From Phoronis australis (Eukaryota; Phoronida; Phoronidae): a stretch of DNA of 64,000 nt. The notes beneath the pieces were generated by a model that worked only from the letters and a program-made list of their open reading frames with translations, was not told where the DNA came from and made no database searches. Numbering within the stretch: position 1 is the first letter of the stretch; every line of letters starts with the position of its first letter. The DNA lies in the NCBI GenBank assembly GCA_002633005.1, contig NMRA01000051.1, positions 1,039,298 through 1,103,297 on the forward strand. Direction: 5' to 3'. Position numbers and translations under genes: made by a program. Below are positions 38,301-49,197 of the stretch, one piece after another.

Positions 38301-41300
38301 ACAAATAGAGATTTTGGCCGCCATCTTGAATTTCATATCAAATGCTGAGGATATACGAATTTCAATCACACCAATGAGTTTCTCACCCATTAAAACCATA
38401 GACAAGAACCAAATGTCTCCATCAAAATTATTGAAGAAGACAAGTTATATCTGTTTTTAGTGATTTCGAAACGTCGTGGCGGCCATCTCGGAAATGACGC
38501 AGCTTTAACCCATTCCCTGTGGTCAGATTTTGGTAGACGTTTATTCTGTTCATAAGTATACTAAGTAAAGCATTAAACCACTCTAAAACCTTTTGTTGCA
38601 ACAGTCAGTTCATATTTGCACGCTAATCAGCGAAGGCGCACATGGAGGAAACAGAAGAACACTTAATAAATACGTATTGTATACAGTTACCATCGTTTCT
38701 AGGTGACATTTTTATGTTCTGGCGGAAAATCGAAACTTACACACAGAATAACAGACCATGAGAAGAATAATTAAACAATAAGGAAGAGAACTGAAATTAT
38801 AGTGTTCACAATGTGATTGACATCTTCGTCGTAATTTCTCAAGGCAAGGAAACTGACATTTATGAATTTATATAAATGCATCTATTTCTCTCAATTATGT
38901 TCCAAAAAGCTATGCATTGCTTTCATGTAGCTGTTCAGCCCAAATTTTACTTCGTTCCAGCATGTGTGAATATTGATGGCAACCCCACGGTACAAAGCTC
39001 TATTTATAGAGGTAGAGACGCTGATAACTTTTCCAGTTTCCTCGTTAAAAATAATTAACTGTCATTAGACGTGACTCAAAAATTGAAGCGTGAAAAAGTA
39101 AAGAACAACGTTGAAAAAATGATTTTCCAAAAAGACTGTTTTAAAATCCCTTTTCTAAAAAATATTACCACGGTTCTCGAAAAGTTTCTATGGTCTAGTC
39201 CAAGAATTATTGAGATTTGACAAATACGCAATGCCGTCATGATTTCAATTTCACACCCAAAAGATATCATTAAGCTAAATAAACACTTTGACGCGGATTT
39301 TGAAGTTCATTCGTATTAGATGTCCAATTGTGTGCATGGAAAATTGATTAACACATGGCTGAGAAATAAACCCCCAGCGAATTGCCACCGCTGTGAAATT
39401 ATGAAATGAGATCACGTAAACACGTTTGAAGTTTTGCAGTCATCGCGTGTTATTTTTGGTCAACGTTCAATAAAACCAGTGTAGTTACAGTTTCAGTTTT
39501 TCTAAATGTAGTATAAAGATATAAGAGATCGAACTGTCATGCCAAAAATTGTAGGATGACACTTGATTTACCTCAAAATCCAACTGTTGCCTGGTGGTTT
39601 GGTAATTGGGCCAATTATGTCGCACACACAGCAGAATTAATGAGGAACATATTATTGCAACATTGAACGTACGTTTTAGGTTGTAAAAGTCACATTTCTT
39701 GTCCAATTTTCAAAAGATCTAATCAAATGTGCTTTTCATAAACTAATCAAATACACTATTTACAAACTTCTAAAACGAAAATTGATACTACTATTGTCTC
39801 CCCTCCCACGTGCATATGGGTCCCATATTTAAAAGCAAAATGGGACCTCGTGGAAGGTACCGCGAATTTCTGAAAGAGTCCATCAACATGAAGCGTCCAT
39901 TGGGGTCTTTCGGAAATAAACACTGTTGATCGGTTTGCATTTCTGGAACCAGACAAATGTATGGAGAATGTGGAAAATGTCATTATTTTCTCAGCTTTAG
40001 TCCGTAAAAGACCATTAAAATGTGATAAGGTAATCGATGACTTGTAAGCGGAGGCGTCCACGGAATACATTGGCGACGAGATGAAACCTGGCAGTGCGTG
40101 TTTCAAGTCAATTCTGAAAGTATAGGCTAGGTAAATAATACAAGTCACATCGAACTTTCTAATCTCAGTTATTGCTGTTGTTCCCTCTGACAACACTTTT
40201 AAAGCTCATTACTGAACGAGTTTCCCTGCGGTAAATACTACTACTTTCGGAATGTGTTCCACCATTTTTTCCGAAAGCGCCCCTGGGAGCTTTTTGTAGA
40301 TACAAAATTATTTCGGATTAAATGTACTTTCCGAAAGAGCCCCAATGTGTTCTTTCCTGGTAGTGCGTCCTTGTGAGAATGTTTAAAGCGTACATGGAGG
40401 AGTAACTTACCCTAGTCTCTTTATTCCACTATCTGTCGATCTTCCACATCGTGACTGATTTCGTCGCGCCGAGCAGATTTAGCTGTACTCCCTGTGGTCG
40501 TAAGCGCTGCCATTTTTTCTGGTATTCTGATAGGAGTCGTAAAGGGGTCACGAACATTTTATCGCACGCCGGAGCACTGCGATTGGAGACCGTCACCCTG
40601 ATAAACGTCCATACCTCAAAAATGACATTTTTGATCTTCAAACTCTTCGGATATGCGTCGAACCCCTCACGACTTATGTTGCGCTGTCTAACATAAATGT
40701 CCTTCAGTTCCAGATGAAACATCGTTTGGACTCTATCCATCTACACCAAGCCCACGTTTTGATGCATCTACCAAAGAGATATTTAACGATTACGCAAAGA
40801 AGACGTTACCTATAACAGCGGTGTACATAAACTCCAATGGGTAACATTCCAATGTTTGAATTCGTAGATACGATACATGTGAATTATCAATTGGGCGGAC
40901 AGCGTTAGGGGGACGATGGGGGCGATGGCATGGTGAGAACCGGGGATAGCAGTGACCTGTTACGTAACGCAAGGCTGCTCAAGGGGGTAATATTGGAAAG
41001 GCCATGTCCTTTGATTGTAATGCATGCTCATATCTCGAGAATACTTGCATGATAACGCCAATGTAAAAGAATTCAGCATAACGCACCTCCACCCAGAATT
41101 GGTGTCAAAATCGACGAACAATTGTAATTGGTTACGATCCGCTGAAGTCTTGACAAAGTCCATACATCTGGAAATTTGATGAATTGGCCGAAGATCTTAA
41201 TTTAAGTTTGGTGTTAAATAAAGGTTCTATGAGAAATTCGGCCTCTTGAAAATGTCTCGAGCTAGTTGGTACATCGTTTTCCATTTTGTTTCAGTATCAA

Positions 41301-41625
41301 AGCTATATACGGCACTGTTGCACAAGTCACTCAAGTTCCTTGGTACGGAGCCAATCCCTACCAAGCGCAACATTGGTACAAATCCTACACTTTGAACGCG
41401 GAAGAATATATAACTGGTGTGACTCTTACTGTCGACGACGTGAATGAGGTCATATGCAAATACGAGTTCCAATCAAATCAAAGATCGACGACAAAACAAG
41501 TCAACCCGAATCAGTGCAGTGGTCAGGTACATGTCACTAGTGGCGGAGGAAAGAGGTTGTGTTACTTGAGCGGGGTCTACATCAACGCAAAAGACCTGGT
41601 GCAACTTGGTCTTCACTATTGTTGA
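35343..41625 (+). CDS. Secreted PAN/apple-domain protein with a novel C-terminal domain
   Basis: Exon 35343-35673 encodes a signal peptide (hydrophobic core MTIFFIIKMLKLAQSL; start at Met1 or Met9) and a PAN/apple domain with the usual Cys spacing (ECANHCARQVFCKSVSF, then NLCHLHC). It ends in phase 1 at CCAG|GTGAGT. The last exon, 41303-41625, encodes about 107 residues (VPWYGANPYQAQHWYKSYTL, then ITGVTLTVDDVNEVICKY) ending LGLHYC and TGA. Direct splicing in phase needs the weak acceptor ATCAAAG|CT at 41302/41303; the stronger TTTCAG at 41294 would be out of frame. Further exons may lie between, especially in the 325-base gap. PAN domains bind carbohydrate or protein. I do not recognise the C-terminal domain. 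Confidence 0.6.
37010..37042 (+). repeat. CCCT-type microsatellite
   Basis: Runs of CTCC/CCCT tetranucleotides end directly at the assembly gap. They probably caused the gap together with the minisatellite on its other side. Confidence 0.9.
37043..37367. other. Assembly gap, 325 N
   Basis: Unknown bases in the intron of the PAN-domain gene, between a CCCT microsatellite and a 30-bp minisatellite. The true length is probably not known. Confidence 0.98.
37368..37869 (+). repeat. 30-bp minisatellite, about 16.7 units
   Basis: The unit contains ATAATACACCTATACAACC followed by TGCAGTTGATT. Copies are almost identical; two units, near 37464 and 37648, carry the same extra A, and the last three show T-to-G changes (TTATGAT). 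Because 30 is a multiple of three, stop-free frames arise on both strands (for example IQPAVDYNTP and LYRCIIINCR), but these are artefacts of the repeat and not genes. Confidence 0.97.
37870..41302. other. Rest of the PAN-gene intron
   Basis: Mostly AT-rich DNA. It holds the minus-strand repeat copy at 39544-39800, GCCGCCATCTTG-type words near 38315 and 38480, and a pair of inverted words TTGGGGTCTTTCGGAAA (about 39900) and TTTCCGAAAGAGCCCCAA (about 40330). Open frames at 39756-40196 (-) and 40429-40740 (-) are not recognisable as exons. Confidence 0.45.
39544..39800 (-). repeat. Interspersed repeat, copy 2 (uninterrupted)
   Basis: This is the reverse complement of 30047-30192 joined to 30845-30958. 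The point matching the solo-LTR insertion reads AATAATATGTTCC here (minus strand, near 39649-39657), with no insert and no duplicated ATAC. Confidence 0.72.
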
Positions 41626-41875
41626 CCGGTCTTCCACACATTATTTCGAAAAGTGCAATATTTACAAAAGGATTACTTCACACGGAAATTCTTCTTTGGT
41701 AGTGGATCCTGTCAGCGATCACTTTCTACATTTAATTGTTTCCATTGTAAATACTAAACGAATGACGTGTCACCTTAATGAATTCTGAAAATGAAATATT
41801 TTCACCAAGATTCCTTGTGATATTACTCATACAACTTCGGTCATTTTATTTAGTTCTGTTAATCATCATGAACCC

Positions 41876-42027
41876 CAGAAGCGGATCCACAATTTTGAGT
41901 TGGGGGCTGGCAGAGTATTAGCCAGGATTTTCCCCGTCAGACATTCGCACCCCCGAACTGCCAAATGGAATCTGGGAGAAATTTAGGGGGGGCATGGCCA
42001 CCCTGCCCCCACTAAATCCGCCACTTG
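41876..42027. mobile_element. hAT-like MITE
   Basis: 152 bp, beginning CAGAAGCGGATCCA and ending TAAATCCGCCACTTG. Read inward from both ends these are inverted repeats of the CAG.GGCGGAT type typical of hAT elements. The interior is G/C-run rich (TAGGGGGGG, CTGCCCCC). It splits the unidentified repeat, and the copy at 62.2 kb lacks it. An 8-bp target duplication can no longer be read clearly. Confidence 0.65.
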
Positions 42028-42333
42028 ATCCTCCTATATAACTTCATGTATAGATTAATGAAAAATGTTCACAGAGGTTGCTTAACGATGTTGATCAATT
42101 AAGGAAGCAAGACAAAAGGATCAGTCCTTGAATAGAGAATTCAGGAAACAGAAAAGAAATGTGAATGAGAACAGAAGTTGAATCAGAGATTCTCCGGGTT
42201 TTTTGCAGCAAATCCGCAGACATTGGGCATAGTTTGATTTTCACTGACTACTGTGGTTCCTCACAGGAGAAAAGATGGGAAATCATGTTTTGTGCAATAC
42301 GGTGCATCGATTGTCACTAAACCAACCCAATTT

Positions 42334-42342
42334 TTAATTTCG
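42334..42342 (+). repeat. LINE target-site duplication, left
   Basis: TTAATTTCG directly before the LINE; the same nine bases follow its poly(A) at 47612-47620. Confidence 0.88.
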
Positions 42343-42406
42343 GGGTCAAGGTCACGGTCAAACCGGCATGGACGGCTAAAAATCTCTCCGCAAAAGCAGA
42401 GCCGTT

Positions 42407-43120
42407 TTGAATGTTATGCCGCCAAAACCATATCCGTACACGCTTAGAAAGGACTCTGTGAGTACTACTGACGAGATGTCTGAAGAAATTAAGGAAATAA
42501 TCTTGCGAGTTGAGGCTAGTTTGAGTGCGAAAATTGACGGTGTCCTAGAGAAGATTGACACCATTCAAACGCAAATGACTGGGTTGAACACTAAAGTGGA
42601 CGATGCACAACAGGAAATTGACAGTCTCAGTGAACAAGTCAAAATGCTGAAAACGCGTGCCCTTGAAGAAGAGACAAGGAACAGGAAATACAACTTGCTA
42701 ATTTATGGCTTGAATGACTCTGACGGGATTAAAGAAGACATACAGTCGAAGGTGAGAGATTTGGTCGTCTCTCTCGGTATAGCCCCAGACTTTGCGCGTA
42801 CATTTCCTATCGTAAACGTTCATCGAATTCCCCGAAAAGTTAAACACGACGAGTCGCCCGACCCAGTGGTGGTCAAATTTATGTCAATTTTTGGCAGGGA
42901 TCGAGTATGGAGAGCAAGTTGGAACAGACAGGTAAGGGATGGAATAGTTTTCCGCACAGATTTGCCAGTAATTTTGAAACAGAAACGAGGAAAGCTAGCT
43001 GCGAGAGCCTACTCCATTCGGAAAGACAAGGGATGGCACACGAGAATTCGAGAGTCAAAGTCTGACGTCTGGCTTGAAGTTCGCGAAAATAAGGAGGCCC
43101 AATGGAACAAACTTGAGTGA
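42407..43120 (+). CDS. LINE ORF1 protein, RNA-binding, 237 aa, intact
   Basis: An N-terminal coiled coil (about residues 20-90; heptads such as LSAKIDGVLEKIDTIQTQM) is followed by an RRM-like core beginning RNRKYNLLIYGL and a basic C-terminal domain (KLAARAYSIRKDKGW). This is the layout of L1-type ORF1 proteins (Transposase_22 family), which trimerise and coat the element RNA. The start may be Met1 (42407) or Met4. The frame has no defect. Confidence 0.87.
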   Translation: MNVMPPKPYPYTLRKDSVSTTDEMSEEIKEIILRVEASLSAKIDGVLEKIDTIQTQMTGLNTKVDDAQQEIDSLSEQVKMLKTRALEEETRNRKYNLLIYGLNDSDGIKEDIQSKVRDLVVSLGIAPDFARTFPIVNVHRIPRKVKHDESPDPVVVKFMSIFGRDRVWRASWNRQVRDGIVFRTDLPVILKQKRGKLAARAYSIRKDKGWHTRIRESKSDVWLEVRENKEAQWNKLE

Positions 43121-43671
43121 TGGAATCTAGACAAGTGCATCTCGAACAGTGTTTAAAATGATTGTTTTCAGCGTCGTTTTTGTTCTATTTTTTTATACTG
43201 TTACACAGTTCAAGTTAACTCATGCGTAGTGTATATGGGTTTCTCTCGGTGCCCGAGGATTATCATTGTTTCATTTATTGTTTTTCGCGGGCCTTGGGCC
43301 GAGTCTCCGGATTTTATACATATATGTATGTGATGTAGGCCTATATTGGTTTACTTTTCATGCGATACTTGTTGTAACTCCCAGGTCAAGGTGTGCCTTG
43401 TTTATTGAGCGTATACCCAACGTACATGTGACATTTCGAATGCTTTGCATTTGCATAGGCCTGTTGTTTTTCATTCTCTTTTCGCTAAGCCGTGTTCTAT
43501 TACGGTTGCTATAGGTACATGATTACAGGCCCTGCTTGCAGCGGGCTGATCTGTCTTGACTTCATTTGCATATGAGGAACATCGATGAATGTTCATGTAT
43601 AGTTTCTTGTGTGAGTGTGTGCGTGATTGTGTCAGGGGCAGCTATTCAAATTTTCTCTATGTATATTGATC

Positions 43672-46600
43672 ATGGCTAGCGTACGTTTGTTTTCAATGAA
43701 CTGCAGGGGCCTTCAAAGTCTTTCCAAACGCAGAGATGTTTTTAATTTTTTACATAATAAACAATTTTCTATATACTGTTTAAAGGACAGGCACTTTGTA
43801 CCAACCGATGAACCTGTTGTAAAAAGCAATGTGGGGCGGTGATGTGATAATGCGCTGTGGTACAAGTAATTCCCGAGGTGTATGCATACTGTTCAAAAAC
43901 AATTTTGAGTACGAACTAACAGATATTGCAGGTGACGAAGAGGGTAATCTTTTGATCGTAAATCTTATCATTGAAAAATCATTCTCGGTCACATTGATTA
44001 ATATTTACGGTCCCAATAATGACAATCCAATTTTTTATAAGGAGATTCAGCGCCACCTAGATAATTGTGATGGAACGCCTGTTGTTTTATGTGGGGACTG
44101 GAACCTCGTCCAGACTTTTGAATTGGATTGCGTGAATTATGAACGCATTAATAATCTAAACGCCAGACGCGAGGTTCTCGACAAGAGAACAAAACACAAT
44201 CTTATTGACCCCTGGCGTGTTGCCAATCCTTTTTTGAAGTCTTTCACGTGGAGGAAAACTAACCCTATGAAAAAAGCTAGGCTTGATTTTTTTCTAATTT
44301 CGGAAGAGATCCACGGCATGATAGAGTCTACAGGGATAATACCAGGATATCGAAGTGATCATCATGCCATTACTATTGAAATTAAAATTACGGAATTCCA
44401 GCGCGGCCGAGGTCTATGGCGTTTTAACAATTCTTTATTAAAAGACTCTGACTTTGTTAATCGTGTTAAACAAGTTATAGACGAGAGTATTGTGGAATAT
44501 GCCGCTCTACCCTATGACAGGCAAAACGTTCTACATATTCCCAAGGCTGATCTGTGTCTAACCATTGATGATTCTATATTCTTCGAAATGTTGCTATTGA
44601 GGATCAGATCCGAAACTATATTGTATTCTAAAAAGAAACAATCTGAAACACGGAAAAAAGTAAAGTTTCTTGAAAATCAAATATCTTATCTTGTAAAATT
44701 AGCAGACGAATCTACATCTGGCTTATTCGATACTATTTTAGAACAAAAAATGAGGGATTTGGAAGACTGTAGAGATTACATTATGAGAGGACATCAGATC
44801 AGAGCGCGCGCAAGGTGGGTTGAAAATGGCGAAAAACCTTCAAAATATTTTGCCAATTTGGAAAAAAGAAATTATGTTAATAAAAATGTTACTAAATTAG
44901 TTATAGACACTCACAAGAATACTACAATCACCGAGCAAAGTGCACTTCTACATAACATTTGCGATTTTTATAAATCTCTCTATGCATGTAAAGATGATCT
45001 CCTTGATGACGTTAATTTGAACGCTCTGTTCCCGCCGTCACTACATGTTCCACGATTAACCAATGACGATAGTAGGCGTTTAGACGGCGCGATCACAGTG
45101 TCCGAAGCACTCAATGTTATCAAATTGATGAAAAACGATAAGTCCCCTGGCCCTGATGGTTTTAGTGTGGAATTCTTTAATTTTTTTTGGAATGATTTAT
45201 CTGTATTTTTGGTTAATTCATTTAATAACAGTTTTGCTCGTGGTTCCATGCCCCCAAGTCAAATTCAGGGCGTGATCACTATTATTCCAAAAGGTAAAAA
45301 GCCGCGTGAATTCTTGAGCAATTGGCGCCCTATTTCTCTCTTAAATACAAGTTATAAAGTTTTATCGGGTTGTATTGCACATCGTATTAAAAGCGTCATT
45401 ATCAAAATCATTCATGAAAATAAGAAAGGCTTTATCAAGGGGAAGTTTATTGGTGAAAATATTAGAACCATCTACGAAATTTTAAATTGCTCAGAAGAAT
45501 ATGACATACCCGGTCTGATAGTTCAAATTGACTTTGAGAAAGCCTTCGATTCCATTTCGTGGAAAATGATCTACAAAACCCTATCTTTTTTCAACTTTGG
45601 TAAAAACCTCATTGATTGGGTGCGCTTACTAAATTCAAACGCTACACTTTGTGTGATCCAGCACGGCATAGCTTCAGAATACTTCAAAATTGGTCGCGGA
45701 TGTTATCAAGGTGATCCTGTGTCCCCCTATCTTTTTATCATTTGTGTTGAAATAATGGCCATCATGTTTCGTGAAAATAAAAATATAAAAGGTATTGTCA
45801 ACGACCTTAAGCTTCTGCAATATGGAGATGACACGGTTTTGTTTTTAGATGGTACAACGGAATCCTTAAAATACTCGCTTGATCTCCTGGACCAATTTCA
45901 CAAATTCTCTGGTCTGAGACCAAATGTAGAAAAAACTCATTGTATTTGGATAGGTCGGATGAGGGGAAGTGAATTGCGCTTGTGTCCAGAATTAAATTTA
46001 TCTTGGCAAAAACAAAAATTCTCTATTCTGGGAGTCACATTTAGCACAAATTTATCAGACTTAAATTACAATGTCAAAATACAAGAGATTTACAGAGATT
46101 TGACGTGTTGGTCCAGGAGATCGCTCACTACGCTAGGAAAAATAACCGTAGTTAAATCGTTTGTTTTGCCTAAATTAACGCACCTCCTGTTGTCATTACC
46201 TTCTCCATCAGACAAAGTTGTTGACTCTTTAGAAAAACATTTTTTAAAATTTATTTGGCAAAACAAAAATGACAGGATAGCTAGAAATATTATGATCTAA
46301 GATTTTTCCAACGGAGGCTGTAAAATGGTCCATTTAAAAAGTTATATTAAGTCGTTAAAATTTACATGGTTCGTGAGACTTGTGATGGCCAATCAATCTT
46401 CCTGGAAATTGATTGTCATGAAAAACCGCTTTTTAGCTGGAAAAAACCTTCTTCATGTTGGGGCCAAATTTTATAGTCAATGCCCGGGAATTTTTAAGAA
46501 TGTCATTTGGAAAGAAGTATTTTTAGTTGTTGGGGAAGTACTCTCTAGTATCTCAGATTATCACATTAAAGAGGAATTTTATTACGAACCACTCTGGTAT

Positions 46601-47482
46601 AATGAACATATTTTGATTGATAAAAAGTCTGTTTTCTACAATGACTGGTATACAAGAGGGATATTTTTTATCCACGATTTGTTGAACCATAATGGTCGTT
46701 TTATGTCTTACCAGTGTTTTTATGAAAGATACAGGTTTTCTCCATCATTTACATCTTTTTGGGGTATTCGAAGTGCAATTCGTCAAACTATACGTCATTC
46801 TCAAATTAGGCCATGTAGTGAAATCGAGATAACCTTGCCTTTTTGCACAACATTTAATTCCATTCTTATATCGAGACAAAAAGTCAATCAACAAATTTAT
46901 ACCCACTTAATACAAAAACTATATAAGAAACCCAAATTTGAGGAAAATTGGGAAAAACAGTTGAATACCGTAATTCCCCGTGATTGGTGGAGAAATGCTT
47001 ATTCTTATTCTATTAACTTTCCTTGTGATGTCCAGCTTAAATGGTTTCAAATACGTTTAACTCACAGACTACTCGGAACCAATAAGTTTTTGAGTAAGAT
47101 TGGTGTTAGAAATTCAGATAGTTGTACTTTTTGTAATTCTCATTCTGAAGACCTTTTTCACTTCTATTGGTCTTGTTTACGTGTCCAAAGTTTTTGGAAA
47201 ATTGTTGAAAACTGGATAAAAAACCTCTGCGGAATTGATATGAAACTTGATCATTTTGACGTAATTTTTGGCTCCTTTAATGGACCAAAAATCATAAATC
47301 TACTTTTATGTTTAGGCAAGTACCACATACACAAGCAAAGACTTCAGAATGTAGAACCATGTTTTGCACTTTTTAAACATTTTGTTTTTGATTACTACAA
47401 AGTAGAAAAGGTTATGTACTATAACCAGTGCAGGTATCTCGACTTCGAGGAACGATGGGCCCCTTTAGCACCTTTATTTTAA
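43672..47482 (+). pseudogene. LINE ORF2: endonuclease and reverse transcriptase, disrupted
   Basis: Starts at ATG 43672 with an APE-type endonuclease (SMNCRGL). A +1 frameshift near 43825-43830 moves the reading to the frame open from 43829 to 46300. Endonuclease motifs remain (GDWNLV; SDHHA), then the reverse transcriptase: KSPGPDGF, DFEKAFDS, CYQGDPVSPYLF and YGDD (where most relatives have YADD). An in-frame TAA at 46298-46300 interrupts it; the same frame resumes and runs to 47482 with a zf-RVT-type zinc finger (CTFC...HFYWSC). Two defects in about 1270 codons mean the protein is not made whole. The lineage is L1/Tx1-like by architecture. Confidence 0.92.
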
Positions 47483-47611
47483 TTTATGCTACATACAACC
47501 AATGGCCCCCCCTGTGTATGAATGTGAGCGTGACTGTGTGCGTGAATGTTTGTACTATTTGGCTTTATTGTATTTGCATTACGATAACAATAAAACTTTT
47601 TGAAAAAAAAA

Positions 47612-47780
47612 TTAATTTCGTGTCAAGTCACAAATTCATAAGGGTGACCGAAAAAAAGAGAAAGAGCAAGATCTCACTTGAACGTAAACAAAAAGGCATT
47701 CCATTTATTGATTTTGCAAGCAGCATTTACAACACAACCATAAAAACGTTTTTACCTTCCAACTCATTTCAGAAACAGTA
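47612..47780 (+). repeat. Unidentified repeat, copy 1, right part; includes the right LINE duplication
   Basis: After the second TTAATTTCG (47612-47620) the text matches 62573-62710: TTCATAAGGGTG, CATTCCATTTATTGATTTT, AAGCAGCATTTACAA, ACCATAAAAAC. This rejoins the repeat that the LINE interrupts at 42342. Confidence 0.8.
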
Positions 47781-48460
47781 AATAAGGTGAGGGGAAACAA
47801 AAGTATGTGTGCTGATGTACGTCTTACTAATTGTTGAATTGTGTATATTTTCAACAAAACTGATCACGGAATGTGGAAAGATCATTACGTTTCATTCATT
47901 TATTAAAAATTTAACACTTTAAAATCCAAAACGCCATGACTGTAAACACCAAACAGAAGCTGAATAGGATTCATACCCTCACTCACGCACAAAATCATGT
48001 AGTACCTCATTCATCAATTCATAAATTAATTTTTGCTCCAAGTTTTTATTGAAAGCTAACATATTTGATTCTTTATAGGCTAAAATTTTTGCTATATAAT
48101 CCTTGACAAAATACAAAAAAACGTTTTCTACACATCGTTTCCTTAAAAACATTTACTATTCTTATAATTTAAATTGACGGAGTATTATTAGTCAATGAGA
48201 TTTATCTATTTTGGTTTGCACAAGATTTCTTAAAGAAAGATATCATTCAACGGTGACGCGAAACTTTTATCTTTATGTTTTACTTCGCGGGTTCATAATG
48301 CCTATTATTGGTTAGAAATAATGGTACATTGTCATCGAAATCCACACTTTACATTTAGTTATTTATATTGGCCTTGAATTTTGTTTTTATGTTTGTTATA
48401 ATACATGTCTTTCCCTTATTTGCACTGTTGACGTTTCACTGCAATGGAAGGCAAGACGGT
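47781..48460. other. Non-coding stretch between LINE locus and receptor pseudogene
   Basis: AT-rich, with no exon or repeat that I can name. Confidence 0.5.
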
Positions 48461-48922
48461 GTTGTCCTTGTAACGTTTGTAAACTGTCACAACAGTCCCA
48501 GTCCAATGCCCAGTCCCATAAATAGTGTCTGTTGGTCATGCTTGCGTCTGCTCTTATCGCTTGTGTTGGACTCTACTGTCACTGTTGTTGCCATTGTTGT
48601 TGTCATCAATTTCTGCGTCTGCGTACCATCTGCTCTTGTTGTCATCGTCATCTTTTCGAGTGTACCATCTGGTCTTGACATAGCCAACAGTTGCTTGTCA
48701 TCTTTAGTTGATGGTGCCAGTGAAATCAGCGACTAGCGACGACGGTTGTACTAATGGATGTGTTGACGGTAATGATGTCGACGGTGGCAATTTGGAGGTT
48801 CAACTTTGCGTAGACTGTGGTTTGGTTGGACCTGTAATAGTCACGGCAATACACGTTCTTTGATACCTTTTTGAACTGAAGCTTTATTAAAGTAACAGCT
48901 TTGGCTCGCTATCCAAGGCAAC

Positions 48923-48947
48923 AAAAAAAAAAAAAAAAAAAAAAAAA
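48923..48947 (+). repeat. Poly(A) tract, 25 bases
   Basis: An uninterrupted run of A lies inside the intron-equivalent of the receptor pseudogene. It may be the tail of a small retroposed insert, but no element could be outlined to its left. Confidence 0.9.
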
Positions 48948-49097
48948 CAGCATGGAACCACTAGACAAATGTAACTGGACAGATGTTCACACAGCATTAC
49001 GTCTGAAAACACTAACGGGAAATATGAATCTTCAGTTGACCATTTTCTCTCAACCATCAAAACCCGGCTCCAGCTCTAGCCCCACAACTATAGTTTC

Positions 49098-49197
49098 CCT
49101 CATCTACTCCTTGAATATCCGTTAGTTCAAGTTCAGCTCTATTTCTCGCTGTCGACGCCTCTGGGTTGGACAAAAATTTCTTGTTTGTCACGATTTT
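49098..49197 (-). pseudogene. Second Ig-domain fragment, from a third LRR-Ig paralogue
   Basis: About 100 bp next to the pseudogene repeat the wording of the Ig exon 3' half in diverged form: CTCCTTGAATATCCGTTAGT here against CTCTTGAATATTCATCAGTT in receptor A, then GGGTTGGACAAAAATTTCTT against GGGTTGGGCAAAAATTGTCT. It is a remnant of a different family member and shows repeated duplication at this place. Confidence 0.68.

Larger units (their letters stand above)
41850..42342 (+). repeat. Unidentified repeat, copy 1, left part
   Basis: Matches 62245-62572 in the same order: AATCATCATG, then ATCCTCCTATATAA, GAACTCAGGAAACAGAAAAG-like wording, and TCATGTTTTGTGCAATACGG. It is interrupted by a hAT-like MITE at 41876-42027 and, at 42343, by a LINE. 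The right part continues at 47612. No coding capacity is seen, so it may be a non-autonomous element. Confidence 0.72.
42343..47611 (+). mobile_element. LINE (L1/Tx1-type non-LTR retrotransposon), 5.27 kb
   Basis: Bounded by a 9-bp duplication and ending in a short A-run (47603-47611) after AATAAAA. It has a short 5' leader of about 64 bp, ORF1 (intact), a 550-bp spacer and ORF2 (endonuclease, reverse transcriptase, zinc-knuckle) with one frameshift and one internal stop. The related repeat at 62.57 kb shows the empty site (GATTTCGTGTCAGTTCACAG). The copy looks full length or nearly so and moderately young, but it cannot now make its own ORF2 protein. Confidence 0.93.

Noticed and set aside
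39756-40196. 146-codon open frame on the minus strand
   Set aside because: Overlaps an interspersed repeat and resembles no family.
39895-40348. Transposon bounded by TTGGGGTCTTTCGGAAA inverted words
   Set aside because: Only about 17 bp match and similarity does not extend inward or outward; kept as a note in the intron entry.
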